From Bacteroidota bacterium (GTDB lineage: Bacteria > Bacteroidota > Bacteroidia > Chitinophagales > Chitinophagaceae), in the NCBI GenBank assembly GCA_016712665.1, contig JADJQP010000007.1, positions 62,001-126,000 on the forward strand: a stretch of 64,000 nt of DNA, written 5' to 3'. Position numbers and translations under genes: made by a program. Positions 54,482-64,000 of the stretch are shown here, in pieces. The notes under the pieces are model-generated. The model was not told the origin of the DNA, did not search any database, and saw only the letters and a list, made by a program, of their open reading frames with translations. How positions within the stretch are numbered: position 1 is the stretch's first letter; each line of letters starts with the position of its first letter.

Positions 54482-54507
54482 GTAACTTTACGGTTGGTTT
54501 ACCAACC
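54482..54507 (+). promoter_or_regulatory. Variant promoter element plus 16-base palindrome before the large PKD protein
   Basis: GTAACTTTACGG, the same 12-mer seen at 6968-6979 before the L,D-transpeptidase, runs into GGTTGGT-TT-ACCAACC. This places a hairpin or operator in the likely leader of the 1206-residue gene. Confidence 0.4.
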
Positions 54508-54531
54508 ATTTTTAAACAAAAAGCGTTCACC

Positions 54532-57500
54532 ATGACAAAGTTTTACTTGCCGCTGTCTTTTTTATTTGGCACCTTGCTATTGCTTTCCAATCCAGTACAG
54601 GCTGACGATCATTCGCATCTGAAGTTTGTGGAAAATAAAAACCAATGGACCGAAGAGGTCAAGTTTAAAACCGACTTGAATGGCGGACACGTTTATTTCT
54701 CCAATAATAGCTTTCAGTATGTGTACTACAGCATGGCAGACCTTGAGCGAGTACATGAATTAAAACACGAAGTGGGCAATGCTGCCTATGATGCTAAAAT
54801 AAAGTGTTATGCGTATAATGTTCATTTTGTGAACGCCAATGACAGACCCAACATTACTAGTGAGAATAAATTACCCTATTATGAAAATTACTTTATTGGG
54901 AATGATCCCAAAAAATGGGCAGGAAATGTAGGTGTTTATGAAAATATCCGGTACCAAAATTTATATGAAGGCATTGATTTGAAAGCGTATAGTATCTCCA
55001 AATCGTTTAAGTATGATATATTGGTACATCCCAATGCAGATATTTCGCCCTTGAAATTGCGATATGAAGGCGTTCGCCCCACTTTGCTCGCGAATGGCAA
55101 TTTGAAAATGGATATTGGATTCAATACGATGGAGGAAACCGCTCCCTATTGCTATCAAATGATACATGGTAAAAAGGTGGAGGTGAAGTGTAACTATGTG
55201 TTGAGCCAAAATGGCGATTTGAGTTTTGCTTTTCCAAATGGGTATAATACATCCTACGAATTGGTTATTGACCCGGTGTTGGTATTTGCCACTTACAGTT
55301 CATCTACAGCCATGACCTTTGGGTTCAGTGCTACCTACGATTTGTCCGGAAGTTTATATGCCGGCGGTGAGTGCTTTGGAGTTGGGTGGAATTTTACGGT
55401 AGGTGCTTTTCAAACCACTTATGGTGGTGGGGTAGATGCCGGAATTAATAAGTATACTCCAAATGGTAGCGGAATTGTTTATGCTACGTATTATGGTGGT
55501 AGCGGCTCTGATTTGCCCAATAATATGGTGGTAAATGCCAATAATCAATTAGCCATGACAGGTGCCACCACCTCAAGCAATTTGCCGGTGACTATAGGTT
55601 GCTACGATAATACCTTAGGAGGGCAAACAGACGCCTATGTGGCACATTTTAATAGTGCAGGTACGGCTCTTATCGGAGCAACCTATATTGGTGGAAGTGC
55701 CATTGATGGTGCCAATTCTACTCAATTGAGTCCTAATTATGGTGATGGCAACAGAGGTGAGATTTATTTTGATGTAAACGATGATATCGTAGTGGCTGTA
55801 AGCACCACTTCTGCCGATTTTCCTACCACTCCGGGGGCCTACCAGTCGGTGTTAGGGGGCCAACAAGATGGTTGCTTTTTTAAACTGAATAATACCTGTA
55901 GCAATCTCTTGTTTAGTACGTATATCGGGGGTTCCGGTATGGATGCTGCTTTTTCTATTGCGAAAACAAGTATTGGAAACTGGGTTATTTGCGGCGGTAC
56001 TACCAGTGCGAATTTTCCCACTACTCCAGGCTCTATTACCCCTGCACCACAGGGTGGTACCGATGCCTTTGTAACAGTGTTTAATAATGCTGCCACCGGT
56101 GTAGTAGCATCTACCTATATTGGCACCAATACCTACGATCATGCTTTTAAAGTGCAGGTAGATCCGAATGATACTATTTATGTTTGTGGACAAACCAACG
56201 GCGTCAATTTTCCGGTTTCTCCGGGTGTTTACAGCAATCCCGGAAGTACCATTTTTATACAGAAATTAGACCCTAATTTAAATGCACTGATATTGAGTAC
56301 CAGAATTGGTCAGCAAAGCAATTTGGTACCCACCGCCTTTTTGAAAGATAATTGTGGGAATGTTTATTTTGCCGGGTTTCAGGCTGGACCCGGACTACCG
56401 CTCACTGCTAATGCATTTCAAGTAGCGCAGGGTGGTTTTTGGTTGAGTGTACTCACCGGCGACTTCTCAATGCTGGTGTATGCCACCTATATGGGGGCTG
56501 CCGGCGATCATGTAGACGGAGGTACCAGTAGGTTTGATCCACAAGGTATCGTGTATCATTCTGTATGTACAGCTAGTGCCAATCAGTATCAAAGTCCCGG
56601 ATGCTACTCGCCCACCAATATGGCAGGAAGCTGGGATGTGGCTAGTTTTAAATTCAATTTTGAATTGTCTGGTGTAACGGCCGGTCTTAATATTAGCCCC
56701 AACGATTCAGGCTGTGCACCGTATCCGGTTACATTTATTAATAACTCACAATTTGGGTTAAATTATATGTGGTATTTTGGGGATGGAGACTCCTCTAATT
56801 TGGTAGCTCCTACACATACCTATTTGGCAGCTGGTGTTTATAATGTGATGTTGGTGGCCTATAATCCAAATGGATGCATTAGCAGTGATACAGCGTATAC
56901 CCAAATAAAAGTAATTGCAGGGGTAGATGCTACATTTACCACCAACGTGGTTTTAGATTGTGTTGACGATACGGTACATGTTAGTTTGATTGATACCAGT
57001 CAGAATGCCTTGTTTGCGTGGAATTTTGGCAATGGCGGTTTAGCTACCGGCCATACCAATACCATGTTTTATAATAATCAGGGAATCTATACCATTACCT
57101 GCACGGCCAGCAATGGATTTTGTTTTGATACAATGCAAACGGTTGTGAATCTCTTGCATCCTATTGATGCAGTATTTGGTATTAACGACTCCATTTGTTT
57201 AGGACAAATTACCGTGGCCTCAAGTAACTCAGTACCACAAGGATTTATTATTCATACCTGGGATTTTGGCGATGGAACCATTGTCAATAATGGAACACCG
57301 ATTCAGCCACATACCTATACAGCACCGGGTTATTATACCATCAAATTATTGATAACCGATACATTGGGTTGTACGGACAGTGCCTTCCAAAATGTATTTG
57401 TAGATCAGCCGGCTTATGTAAATTTTACTGCCTCCGATAGTAATGTATGCGTGGGGCAACCTATATTTTTTAATGATACAGTGGCTCCACATACCTTATG

Positions 57501-58152
57501 GTTTGAGTGGAATATGGATGATGGTACCAATATGCTCAATGTGCATGACCCACAGTATTCATGGCAAAAGGGTGGTACGTATAATGTGAAACTCATAGGT
57601 CATTATTTGATTTGCCCTGCTGATTCTGTGGTGAAACCAATCATTGTAAATGAGTATCCCAGTTTGAGTTTAGGAAAAGACACTGCTATTTGTCCGGGAA
57701 TTACCGGCTCATTGTTGCTTACCGATCTCAATAATCCAACCGCACTATACCAATGGAGTACGGGCGAAACCGGCAATGGAATTACGGTAACCCAGCCGGG
57801 AAGATATTGGGTAAAGGCTAGCAATGGGGATTGCAGCACGGTTGATAGCATATGGATTAAGCGTGATTGTTACCTCAATATTCCGAATGCTTTTTCACCG
57901 GATGGAGATGGGCTCAATGATTATTTTCTTCCGCGAGAATTATTGAGTAGTGGCTTGAAAAGTTTCACCATGAATATTTACAATCGCTGGGGCGAAAATA
58001 TTTTCACTACGTCCAGTTTGGATGGTCGTGGATGGGATGGCAGGTATAATGGTGTGCCTCAGCTTATGGGTGTGTACGTTTACGTAATTGATGCAGCGTT
58101 TATCAACGATGTAAAAAAGACCTTTAAGGGGAATGTGACGTTGGTGAGGTAG
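54532..58152 (+). CDS. Large secreted PKD-domain protein with T9SS type B (gliding-motility) C-terminal domain
   Basis: This 1206-residue protein has a signal peptide ending NPVQADD and an N-terminal DUF7948-like domain (about 30-245). SBBP-type beta-propeller repeats follow (about 255-700, with units such as YGGSGSDLPNN and YIGGSGMDAAFSIA). Several PKD-like domains come next (about 715-1070, with units such as YMWYFGDGDSSNLVAPTHTY). The C-terminus IPNAFSPDGDGLNDYFLP, then SFTMNIYNRWGENIF and KGNVTLVR is the gliding-motility/T9SS type B signal. It should be a cell-surface or secreted adhesin-like protein. It is intact over 3.6 kb. Confidence 0.92.
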   Translation: MTKFYLPLSFLFGTLLLLSNPVQADDHSHLKFVENKNQWTEEVKFKTDLNGGHVYFSNNSFQYVYYSMADLERVHELKHEVGNAAYDAKIKCYAYNVHFVNANDRPNITSENKLPYYENYFIGNDPKKWAGNVGVYENIRYQNLYEGIDLKAYSISKSFKYDILVHPNADISPLKLRYEGVRPTLLANGNLKMDIGFNTMEETAPYCYQMIHGKKVEVKCNYVLSQNGDLSFAFPNGYNTSYELVIDPVLVFATYSSSTAMTFGFSATYDLSGSLYAGGECFGVGWNFTVGAFQTTYGGGVDAGINKYTPNGSGIVYATYYGGSGSDLPNNMVVNANNQLAMTGATTSSNLPVTIGCYDNTLGGQTDAYVAHFNSAGTALIGATYIGGSAIDGANSTQLSPNYGDGNRGEIYFDVNDDIVVAVSTTSADFPTTPGAYQSVLGGQQDGCFFKLNNTCSNLLFSTYIGGSGMDAAFSIAKTSIGNWVICGGTTSANFPTTPGSITPAPQGGTDAFVTVFNNAATGVVASTYIGTNTYDHAFKVQVDPNDTIYVCGQTNGVNFPVSPGVYSNPGSTIFIQKLDPNLNALILSTRIGQQSNLVPTAFLKDNCGNVYFAGFQAGPGLPLTANAFQVAQGGFWLSVLTGDFSMLVYATYMGAAGDHVDGGTSRFDPQGIVYHSVCTASANQYQSPGCYSPTNMAGSWDVASFKFNFELSGVTAGLNISPNDSGCAPYPVTFINNSQFGLNYMWYFGDGDSSNLVAPTHTYLAAGVYNVMLVAYNPNGCISSDTAYTQIKVIAGVDATFTTNVVLDCVDDTVHVSLIDTSQNALFAWNFGNGGLATGHTNTMFYNNQGIYTITCTASNGFCFDTMQTVVNLLHPIDAVFGINDSICLGQITVASSNSVPQGFIIHTWDFGDGTIVNNGTPIQPHTYTAPGYYTIKLLITDTLGCTDSAFQNVFVDQPAYVNFTASDSNVCVGQPIFFNDTVAPHTLWFEWNMDDGTNMLNVHDPQYSWQKGGTYNVKLIGHYLICPADSVVKPIIVNEYPSLSLGKDTAICPGITGSLLLTDLNNPTALYQWSTGETGNGITVTQPGRYWVKASNGDCSTVDSIWIKRDCYLNIPNAFSPDGDGLNDYFLPRELLSSGLKSFTMNIYNRWGENIFTTSSLDGRGWDGRYNGVPQLMGVYVYVIDAAFINDVKKTFKGNVTLVR

Positions 58153-58154
58153 AA

Positions 58155-59137
58155 TTACAAGTTAATCACAGATAATACTCGAGTATTCAGATTGATTACG
58201 ATGATTTTGGGTGTAGACACAAATGTGGCGTCAGAGTTTTCGATATTCTCATATTTTTCTAACAATACAAATACCTCATTGGTTTTATAAGAATAACTTA
58301 CACTTTGTATTTCTGTATTTTTACATAATTTCAGCAGTTTTGTATGTAGGTTAGAAGAAAGATTGAATGCCTTCAAGTATCCATCATTGACATAAACGAA
58401 TTCGGTTTTTGAAATCCAACATAAATGGTAAACGCCATATTTTGTGATATAAGGTAAGTAGGGAACAGTGGAACTTGTTTTATTGCTCACATTATTAATT
58501 TGGAAACCTGTGGCAGGGATATTATCTGTAATGGATAAAAATAAATTATCTTCATTCTGCCAGTCGAATCCATATCTAATACTAAATGTGAGCGTATCTC
58601 TCTTTTTAGTATTAATATCAAACACAATATCTGTACCCTTATGCGTAACGCTGTCAGCTTCCGTGCACATTATTTTATCTCCTGAAAAATTCCAAAAACA
58701 ATTCCATCCTGCTCTAATAATTTTTGTGAGGCTGTCCCCGTTTGAATTGATAGTCCATAAATGATAATTTTCTTCATTGTAGAATAAGACATGCCCAGTA
58801 TTGTTTACTTGCGGATTTCCCGATTTTGTAATGGTGTCCAACAAAACTTTAGAAGTGAGCGTATGCCGGTCTAAACGATATAATTTGGTATTAAACATTC
58901 CATCTTTACCTTTATAAAAAAATTCACTAGGATTATTCGGGTTTATATGCAGCCAATCAATATAATTATTCGAAAAAATAAAGTGGGGAAACTGGTTGGT
59001 AGGTACGGGCACAAAAATTCCATCACAAGAATCTGTCAAATCAAAAGGACTGTATCGGGGCTAGGTGGGTTTTTCTTACAATTGGTAAGGGAAAGCAATA
59101 TGATTAGTAAGCAGCAGTATTTAAAAAAATTCATCAT
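58155..59137 (-). CDS. Lipoprotein with TolB-like beta-propeller repeats (frameshifted)
   Basis: The frame from ATG 59137 (or 59134) gives MNFFKYCCLLIILLSLTNC, a lipoprotein signal. It breaks near 59047 and resumes as PFDLTDSCDGIFVPVPTNQF. The rest holds repeated blades such as NHLWTINSNGDSLTKI-like segments (YHLWTINSNGDSLTKIIRA and FSGDKIMCTEADSV), typical of TolB/WD40-like propellers. The joined length is about 327 residues. It is convergent with the PKD protein, two bases from its stop. The function is unknown. Confidence 0.7.
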
Positions 59138-59474
59138 GAAAAAAAATGCCCTTCAACGAAGAGTGCGATTTTACTCAAAGATAGTAAATTATCTACCAAT
59201 GTTTCCTTTCATCTATTTCTATCGTTCTATTTTTTTTGTATGTTCAACGCCTATCTGACACCGAATTGTGGGTTGTAATGCCTGCGATACGTGATAAGTC
59301 TATTACGTTTATTGCCGACAAATTGGCTAATCTTAGCAATTCAACAAGCTATCGTCCCCGATAACAATTCAATCCACTTTCTAGCATTGACTATTTCCTC
59401 AACATGGCCACCTTTTGATTCTGTAAAATTTTGACATATTTTATTAAAAACATTGGTATTACATTTGCTTCTTA

Positions 59475-62177
59475 ATGAGTACTCAAAAATATCTTTATTC
59501 CACTTTGCTGCTACTGTTATGCATTGGATGTATGTCCACCAAAAAGTTGAATAAAATTTATCAGGAAGAAAAGAAACTGGAGAAGCCCCCTGTGAATATT
59601 GCAATAAAGGAGGTAAAGCTGACACCGGTTCGAAAGGATAATTTTAGAACCACTCCCAATAAATTCATTGATATTCTTCACGCTGATATTAATGTAAAAT
59701 TTAACTGGGGCTTACATCAATGTATTGGAACCGAAACGATTTTATTGAAGCCCTATTTTTATGAAACAGATTCTATTTTACTGGATGCCAAAAGTATGAT
59801 TTTTGACGGTATCAAAATTGAGGATATGCAACAAAATCCTATACAATATTTGGTAAGCTACGATAAAAAAATATTGAATCTCAAATTGGAGCGGAAACTA
59901 AAAGCAAGCGATACCGTGTTGCTTACCATACATTATATTGCTAAGCCCGACGAAAATGAAAAGGGCGCCGGTAAGGCTATCAGAGATGATAAAGGACTTT
60001 ACTTTATCAATACCGACCATTCGGAAACGCATAAGCCGATGCAGGTATGGACTCAGGGCGAAACAGAATCTAATTCCTGTTGGTTTCCGACCATAGATAA
60101 ACCCAATGAGAAATTTACATCCACACTTACTATTCAAACCACAAAAGATTTTACAACTTTGTCGAATGGTGAATTGGTTTCCTCAGTAATTGAGGATAAT
60201 GTGAAAACAGAAGTTTGGAAGAATGTACTCCCAATGCCTGCCTACTTAACCATGATGGCTGTCGGGAATTTTACCATTACAAAAGACCTTTGGACACTAC
60301 CTGCCGATCCCAATAATACCGATTCCAATTATGTAGCGCCCAGCAAGGAAGTGAGTTACTATTTAGAGCCGGAGTATGAACCGTACGCACGAGGTATTTT
60401 CGCCAATACTATTGAAATGTTGCAGTTTTTTTCAGATCGATTGGGAGTGTTGTATCCCTGGAATAAATACGCACAGGTAGTTGTACGAGATTTTGTATCC
60501 GGTGCCATGGAAAATACCAGTGCTACCTTACATGGCGATTTTGTACAAAAAAATGCTAGAGAATTGGTGGAAAACAACAATGAGGGTATTATCTCGCATG
60601 AGCTGTTTCATCAATGGTTTGGCGATTTGGTTACCTGCGAATCGTGGAGTCATGTATCGCTTAATGAAGGATTTGCATCTTATGGTGAGCAACTATGGAT
60701 TGAGCATAAATATGGAAGAGATGCCGGCTTGAAAAAGTGCTTCCAAAGCATGGAGCGGTATATTAAGTACGCGTCCGATAATGAGGATATGCCTATTATC
60801 AATTACAACTATAAAGACAAGGATGACATGTTTAATGCCATCACCTATCAAAAAGGGGCTCGGGTGTTGCACTTATTACGAACGGAATTGGGAGATGATG
60901 CCTTTTTTTTAGCACTCAAAAAGTATCTCAATCATCATGCCTTTGGAAATGCCGAAATAGATGATTTGCGAAAGGAATTTGAATTGGTAAGCGGTAAAGA
61001 CCTTCGGCCGTTTTTTCAGCAGTGGTATTTGCGCGGTGGACATCCCATTATTGAAATCCGTTACGACTATAACGATAGTACCAAATTGCTGGGGGTCTAT
61101 ATAGAGCAAAAGCAAGCAGCTGAAATTGGATTGTATACATTTCCATTGAAGTTTAAGGTAACACAAGGAGCTCAAACAAAGAATTTTGTTTTCAATATTG
61201 AGAAAAGAAAGGAATCGTTTTTTGTTCAGAAGTTTGATGAAAGCGTCAACACCTTTCCCAATGTTATAGTGGATCCGGAGGCTGTATTCATCGGTGAAAT
61301 TATTGACAATAGGCCCTTTTTTAATCAGATACTCACCTACAATACTGCCGGGAGTTATGTCGAAAAAATGCGCTCCCTGAGTGCATTAAGTGTTTTGCAA
61401 AAGCAATTAGACACGGTTCAATTTACGATATTATCTGCTATTAATGACCCTGACGATGATATTCGTTTAAAAGCCTTGCAATGGGTAGATTGGAATAATG
61501 CAGACAACTATAGCAAAACAAAAGATATTTTGATTTATCAAACAAAAAATGATGCGAGTGCTGCAGTGCGAGCCGAGGCAACCAAAATTTTGGGAAATAA
61601 AAAAGATCCATTATTACTCAATTATTTTGTAGAACTTACCAATGATTCTTCTTATTCTGTAGCCGGAAACGCTCTCGAAGCCGTGTATGCTATTTTGCCT
61701 GATGAGGGTTTTCGTTTGGCTGCCAAACTGGACAAAGATGTGAAAGGAAAATTATTTGAGCAGGTTTGCCATATTTATAGTCAAATGGGTGATCAGTTTT
61801 CATTGAATTTTTTCAAAGAAAATGTCATGAAATTTCACAAAGGAAATCGAGCGAAACTCATTGAGAAGTACACCTTATTACTTCTAAAATTGAATATTTC
61901 TTCGGCAATTAATGAAGCCGTTGAAATTTTTAAGGTACGTGCTACCGGCGATATCAGTGGGCAAGTTCGCTATACAGCCATGAAAGCCTTAAAAGAAATT
62001 ATCAATCATAAAATATTTGCTAGTAAGCAAACCAGCGATCAAGCGCAAATGCAACCGTTGCTAGATGAAGCAAATGATTTAAATAACGAACTACAACAAA
62101 TCATGGTGGCTGAACAGGAAAGCGATGTAAAAAATCTGTTGAAGATTAATGGACTGTATACAGAAACTCCGGAGTAA
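59475..62177 (+). CDS. M1-family metallopeptidase (aminopeptidase), lipoprotein with C-terminal HEAT-like region
   Basis: This 900-residue enzyme has the M1 marks DFVSGAMENTSATL (the GAMEN exopeptidase motif) and GIISHELFHQWFGDLVT (HEXXH), with the distant Glu in SHVSLNEGFASY. The N-terminus MSTQKYLYSTLLLLLCIGC gives a lipoprotein-like signal (Cys19). The last 240 residues carry HEAT-type helical repeats (DPDDDIRLKALQWVDW, AAVRAEATKILGNK). It trims peptides outside the cytoplasm. It is divergent from the propeller lipoprotein and intact. Confidence 0.93.
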   Translation: MSTQKYLYSTLLLLLCIGCMSTKKLNKIYQEEKKLEKPPVNIAIKEVKLTPVRKDNFRTTPNKFIDILHADINVKFNWGLHQCIGTETILLKPYFYETDSILLDAKSMIFDGIKIEDMQQNPIQYLVSYDKKILNLKLERKLKASDTVLLTIHYIAKPDENEKGAGKAIRDDKGLYFINTDHSETHKPMQVWTQGETESNSCWFPTIDKPNEKFTSTLTIQTTKDFTTLSNGELVSSVIEDNVKTEVWKNVLPMPAYLTMMAVGNFTITKDLWTLPADPNNTDSNYVAPSKEVSYYLEPEYEPYARGIFANTIEMLQFFSDRLGVLYPWNKYAQVVVRDFVSGAMENTSATLHGDFVQKNARELVENNNEGIISHELFHQWFGDLVTCESWSHVSLNEGFASYGEQLWIEHKYGRDAGLKKCFQSMERYIKYASDNEDMPIINYNYKDKDDMFNAITYQKGARVLHLLRTELGDDAFFLALKKYLNHHAFGNAEIDDLRKEFELVSGKDLRPFFQQWYLRGGHPIIEIRYDYNDSTKLLGVYIEQKQAAEIGLYTFPLKFKVTQGAQTKNFVFNIEKRKESFFVQKFDESVNTFPNVIVDPEAVFIGEIIDNRPFFNQILTYNTAGSYVEKMRSLSALSVLQKQLDTVQFTILSAINDPDDDIRLKALQWVDWNNADNYSKTKDILIYQTKNDASAAVRAEATKILGNKKDPLLLNYFVELTNDSSYSVAGNALEAVYAILPDEGFRLAAKLDKDVKGKLFEQVCHIYSQMGDQFSLNFFKENVMKFHKGNRAKLIEKYTLLLLKLNISSAINEAVEIFKVRATGDISGQVRYTAMKALKEIINHKIFASKQTSDQAQMQPLLDEANDLNNELQQIMVAEQESDVKNLLKINGLYTETPE

Positions 62178-62181
62178 TGTA

Positions 62182-63495
62182 TTAATTGGCGATATGCACT
62201 TTGTAAGCCTTTCTACCACTGGTTGTCAGTAGGTTTAATACATAAACCCCATTTGGAAATGCCGATACATCCAGCTTTTTGATCCCTCGAATTTCTTTTT
62301 CCTGCCAAAGCAATTCGCCAAGCAGATTTCTGATTTCAAAAGTATAGATGCCCGAGGTTCCCACGATGTTTAGAATGCCCTGAGCCGGATTCGGATATAT
62401 TTTTAGGTTGTCCGTTTGTATCGATTGATTTGTTACCTCATTTGGAGCACACATGATGGCATTGAGTTTTTGCCAGATGGTATCGTTCATTTGAATCGGT
62501 ACAATACCAGCGCCGGGCGCATCTCCCATACGAATCCAAACTATATTTTGACTTGGTGCAATATTCACCACCTGTCCATTTTTTCCTAGGCCTGCATACA
62601 TATCAACTGGTGCACTTGGACAAAGCGGACCGGGTATAACCAATTGCGAACCGGGTACCATGAAGGAGCTTTTTCCGTTGAGCCACCATAAGTAGCCATA
62701 GGAGAGATTGAGTGCTTGTGAGGTTTGAATCATTGCGTGATAATAGGTGGTATCGGTCATTACAGGCACCCCATTCCAGTTTCCTTTTGCCAACATCAGT
62801 AGTCCAAACCTGGCCATACTTCGAGGTTTACTATAAAATACATTGTTGAAACCTGAGGGTACATAAAGGCCATTGATTCCAGTAAGGGGTTTTATTTTTT
62901 GCTGAAAATAGTTGTTGAGATTGGTGCCGCTTGCCGATTCAATCACACTGTCGAGCAGGGTATAGGGTGCGTTGTGATAAGCCCACCGGGTATTGGCATT
63001 GGCAAGATACTGCAAACAGGTATCAATAGTGCAGGAATTGTCGGGTACCCCATCATCTAAACCAGTGGTCATGGTTAGTTGATTTTTGATGGTGATGGAC
63101 CGTTCTTTTGGAATCGGCGCAATCGTCCAACCATTTCCTAAATAGTTAGAGGTGGTGTCTTCAATACTTAGCAGATTCTCTTGTTGTGCTATTCCCACCA
63201 AAAATGCAGTCAGCGTTTTACCAGCGGAGGCCCAATACCACACACTATCTACCGTAAAATTTCCAAAATATTTTTCAAATACAATTTTTCCGTCCTTTAG
63301 TAAAATAAAGGCCTTGCTATTATTTGCTGCCAAATAATCATAAAGCGTATCAACCTTATCGGTACACCATCCCAGCGATGCGGCAGAAAGGGTATCCCAT
63401 GAATTGCCCAACACAGGCGGAAAATAAAGGGTTTGCGCGCGCGAATAAAGCGTAAGTCCTACGAGAAATGCTATAATAAAGAAGGATTTTTTCAT
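62182..63495 (-). CDS. Serine hydrolase (beta-lactamase family) with T9SS type A sorting domain
   Basis: The ATG at 63495 opens a signal peptide (MKKSFFIIAFLVGLTLYSRAQ); longer starts upstream have none. The catalytic Ser-Lys pair is in WYWASAGKTLTAFLVG (S-x-x-K), with LQYLANANTRWAYHNAPYTL holding the YxN-type Tyr. The C-terminal 75 residues IYPNPAQGILNIVGT, then GVYVLNLLT and KAYKVHIAN are a type A sorting domain, so it is secreted by the Por system. Related proteins are esterases or penicillin-binding-protein-like hydrolases; the substrate is unknown. The joined length is 437 residues. Confidence 0.88.
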   Translation of the reverse strand: MKKSFFIIAFLVGLTLYSRAQTLYFPPVLGNSWDTLSAASLGWCTDKVDTLYDYLAANNSKAFILLKDGKIVFEKYFGNFTVDSVWYWASAGKTLTAFLVGIAQQENLLSIEDTTSNYLGNGWTIAPIPKERSITIKNQLTMTTGLDDGVPDNSCTIDTCLQYLANANTRWAYHNAPYTLLDSVIESASGTNLNNYFQQKIKPLTGINGLYVPSGFNNVFYSKPRSMARFGLLMLAKGNWNGVPVMTDTTYYHAMIQTSQALNLSYGYLWWLNGKSSFMVPGSQLVIPGPLCPSAPVDMYAGLGKNGQVVNIAPSQNIVWIRMGDAPGAGIVPIQMNDTIWQKLNAIMCAPNEVTNQSIQTDNLKIYPNPAQGILNIVGTSGIYTFEIRNLLGELLWQEKEIRGIKKLDVSAFPNGVYVLNLLTTSGRKAYKVHIAN

Positions 63496-63672
63496 TGTAT
63501 GTATAGGTTTGGTGCAGTTTGACTTCAGGGAATTCAAGTGCTTACATGCTACACAAGCATCTTTAATACCCATTTTGACCCTAAAGGTACAGAATTTCAA
63601 TATTGCCATTCATCCTTTTTTCACAATAAATTATCACTTGGTTTAGTACTTTTACCACTTAATATTATTTGC

Positions 63673-64000
63673 ATGCATATTCCTTTTATCAGCAAGAAGG
63701 CCGAAGATCCTTCAAAACCTAAAGTAAAGAAGTCGTTTTTACGAGAGTGGCTCGATGCAGCCGTTTTTGCAATTGTGGCGGCAACCATCATCCGAACCTT
63801 TTTTATTGAGGCGTATACCATTCCAACCCCCTCAATGGAGAAGTCCCTTTTGGTGAACGATTATTTATTTGTAAGTAAAATGCATTATGGTGCTCGTTTG
63901 CCTATGACTCCACTTGCCATTCCCTTTGTGCATCATACCATGCCTATTATAGGAGGAAAATCGTATAGCGAAGCCATTAAGGCGCCTTATAAGCGACTAT
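63673..64000 (+). CDS. lepB: Signal peptidase I, N-terminal part (truncated by window edge)
   Basis: The frame runs off the right edge. It begins at ATG 63673 and gives a short charged head, then membrane helix LDAAVFAIVAATIIRTFFIEA and the catalytic-serine motif TIPTPSMEKSLLVNDYLFVSK, with Ser in PTPSM. Bacteroidota LepB proteins often carry an insert after this point, and the MHYGARLPMTPLAIPFVHH segment fits that. It removes signal peptides of exported proteins. The Lys general base lies beyond the window. Confidence 0.93.
   Translation, partial: MHIPFISKKAEDPSKPKVKKSFLREWLDAAVFAIVAATIIRTFFIEAYTIPTPSMEKSLLVNDYLFVSKMHYGARLPMTPLAIPFVHHTMPIIGGKSYSEAIKAPYKRL

Overview
The window looks like a chromosomal segment of a Bacteroidota bacterium, most likely a Chitinophagales/Sphingobacteriales-type lineage; the exact taxon cannot be fixed from sequence alone. 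The evidence is AT-rich DNA, many TAnnTTTG -7 promoter elements a few bases before start codons, almost no Shine-Dalgarno sites, type IX secretion sorting domains (type A at 35.6 and 62.2 kb, gliding-motility/type B at 58.0 kb), DUF3078 and DUF4476 proteins, an OmpP1/FadL porin, and a YidC with a large periplasmic domain. No rRNA, tRNA, insertion sequence, prophage or CRISPR array was seen.

Layout. 0-7 kb: OmpH-like chaperone, tpiA, DUF721 protein, response regulator/AAA+ ATPase, ferredoxin + IscX, an NSS sodium symporter with a microprotein partner, and a lone transketolase C-terminal half. 7-17.5 kb: L,D-transpeptidase, polytopic membrane protein, GT2 glycosyltransferase, AhpD-like protein, PfkB kinase, RlmL-type methyltransferase, OmpP1/FadL protein, a 607-residue low-complexity secreted protein, class I aldolase, deoxynucleoside kinase. 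18-31 kb: surface-glycan and envelope region with a Wzx flippase; a four-gene minus-strand operon (tiny membrane protein, kinase-like/methyltransferase fusion, membrane alkaline-phosphatase-superfamily protein, FkbM methyltransferase); rmlB-rmlA; a WlbB-like acetyltransferase; a glycosyltransferase with an LpxH-like phosphatase; and an APC permease. 31.6-47.9 kb: mostly housekeeping (yidC, glyS, PPK2, mscL, ahcY, ispD, argS) with a LEA-like repeat protein, an MFS exporter and an LTA-synthase-like enzyme. 48-51.2 kb: small accessory pocket (tiny Cys-rich lipoprotein, unknown 283-residue protein, AAA ATPase under a 43-bp palindrome). 51-64 kb: TonB-like protein, DUF4476 protein, crotonase, B12-binding protein, a 1206-residue PKD/type B sorting protein, a propeller lipoprotein, M1 peptidase, serine hydrolase, and the start of signal peptidase I.

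Sequence quality. At least twelve genes, including ispD and rmlA, are split by one-base indels, mostly in or beside short homopolymers, and glyS carries one in-frame TAA at a conserved glutamine. The protein sequence resumes cleanly in every case, which points to residual assembly or read errors rather than decay. I annotate those genes as single spans and mark where the frame breaks.

Most interesting candidates: the divergently promoted four-gene surface-modification operon at 19.5-23.4 kb, the palindrome-controlled AAA ATPase at 49.5-50.7 kb, and the GW-/RMNQQR-repeat secreted protein at 14.3-16.1 kb.
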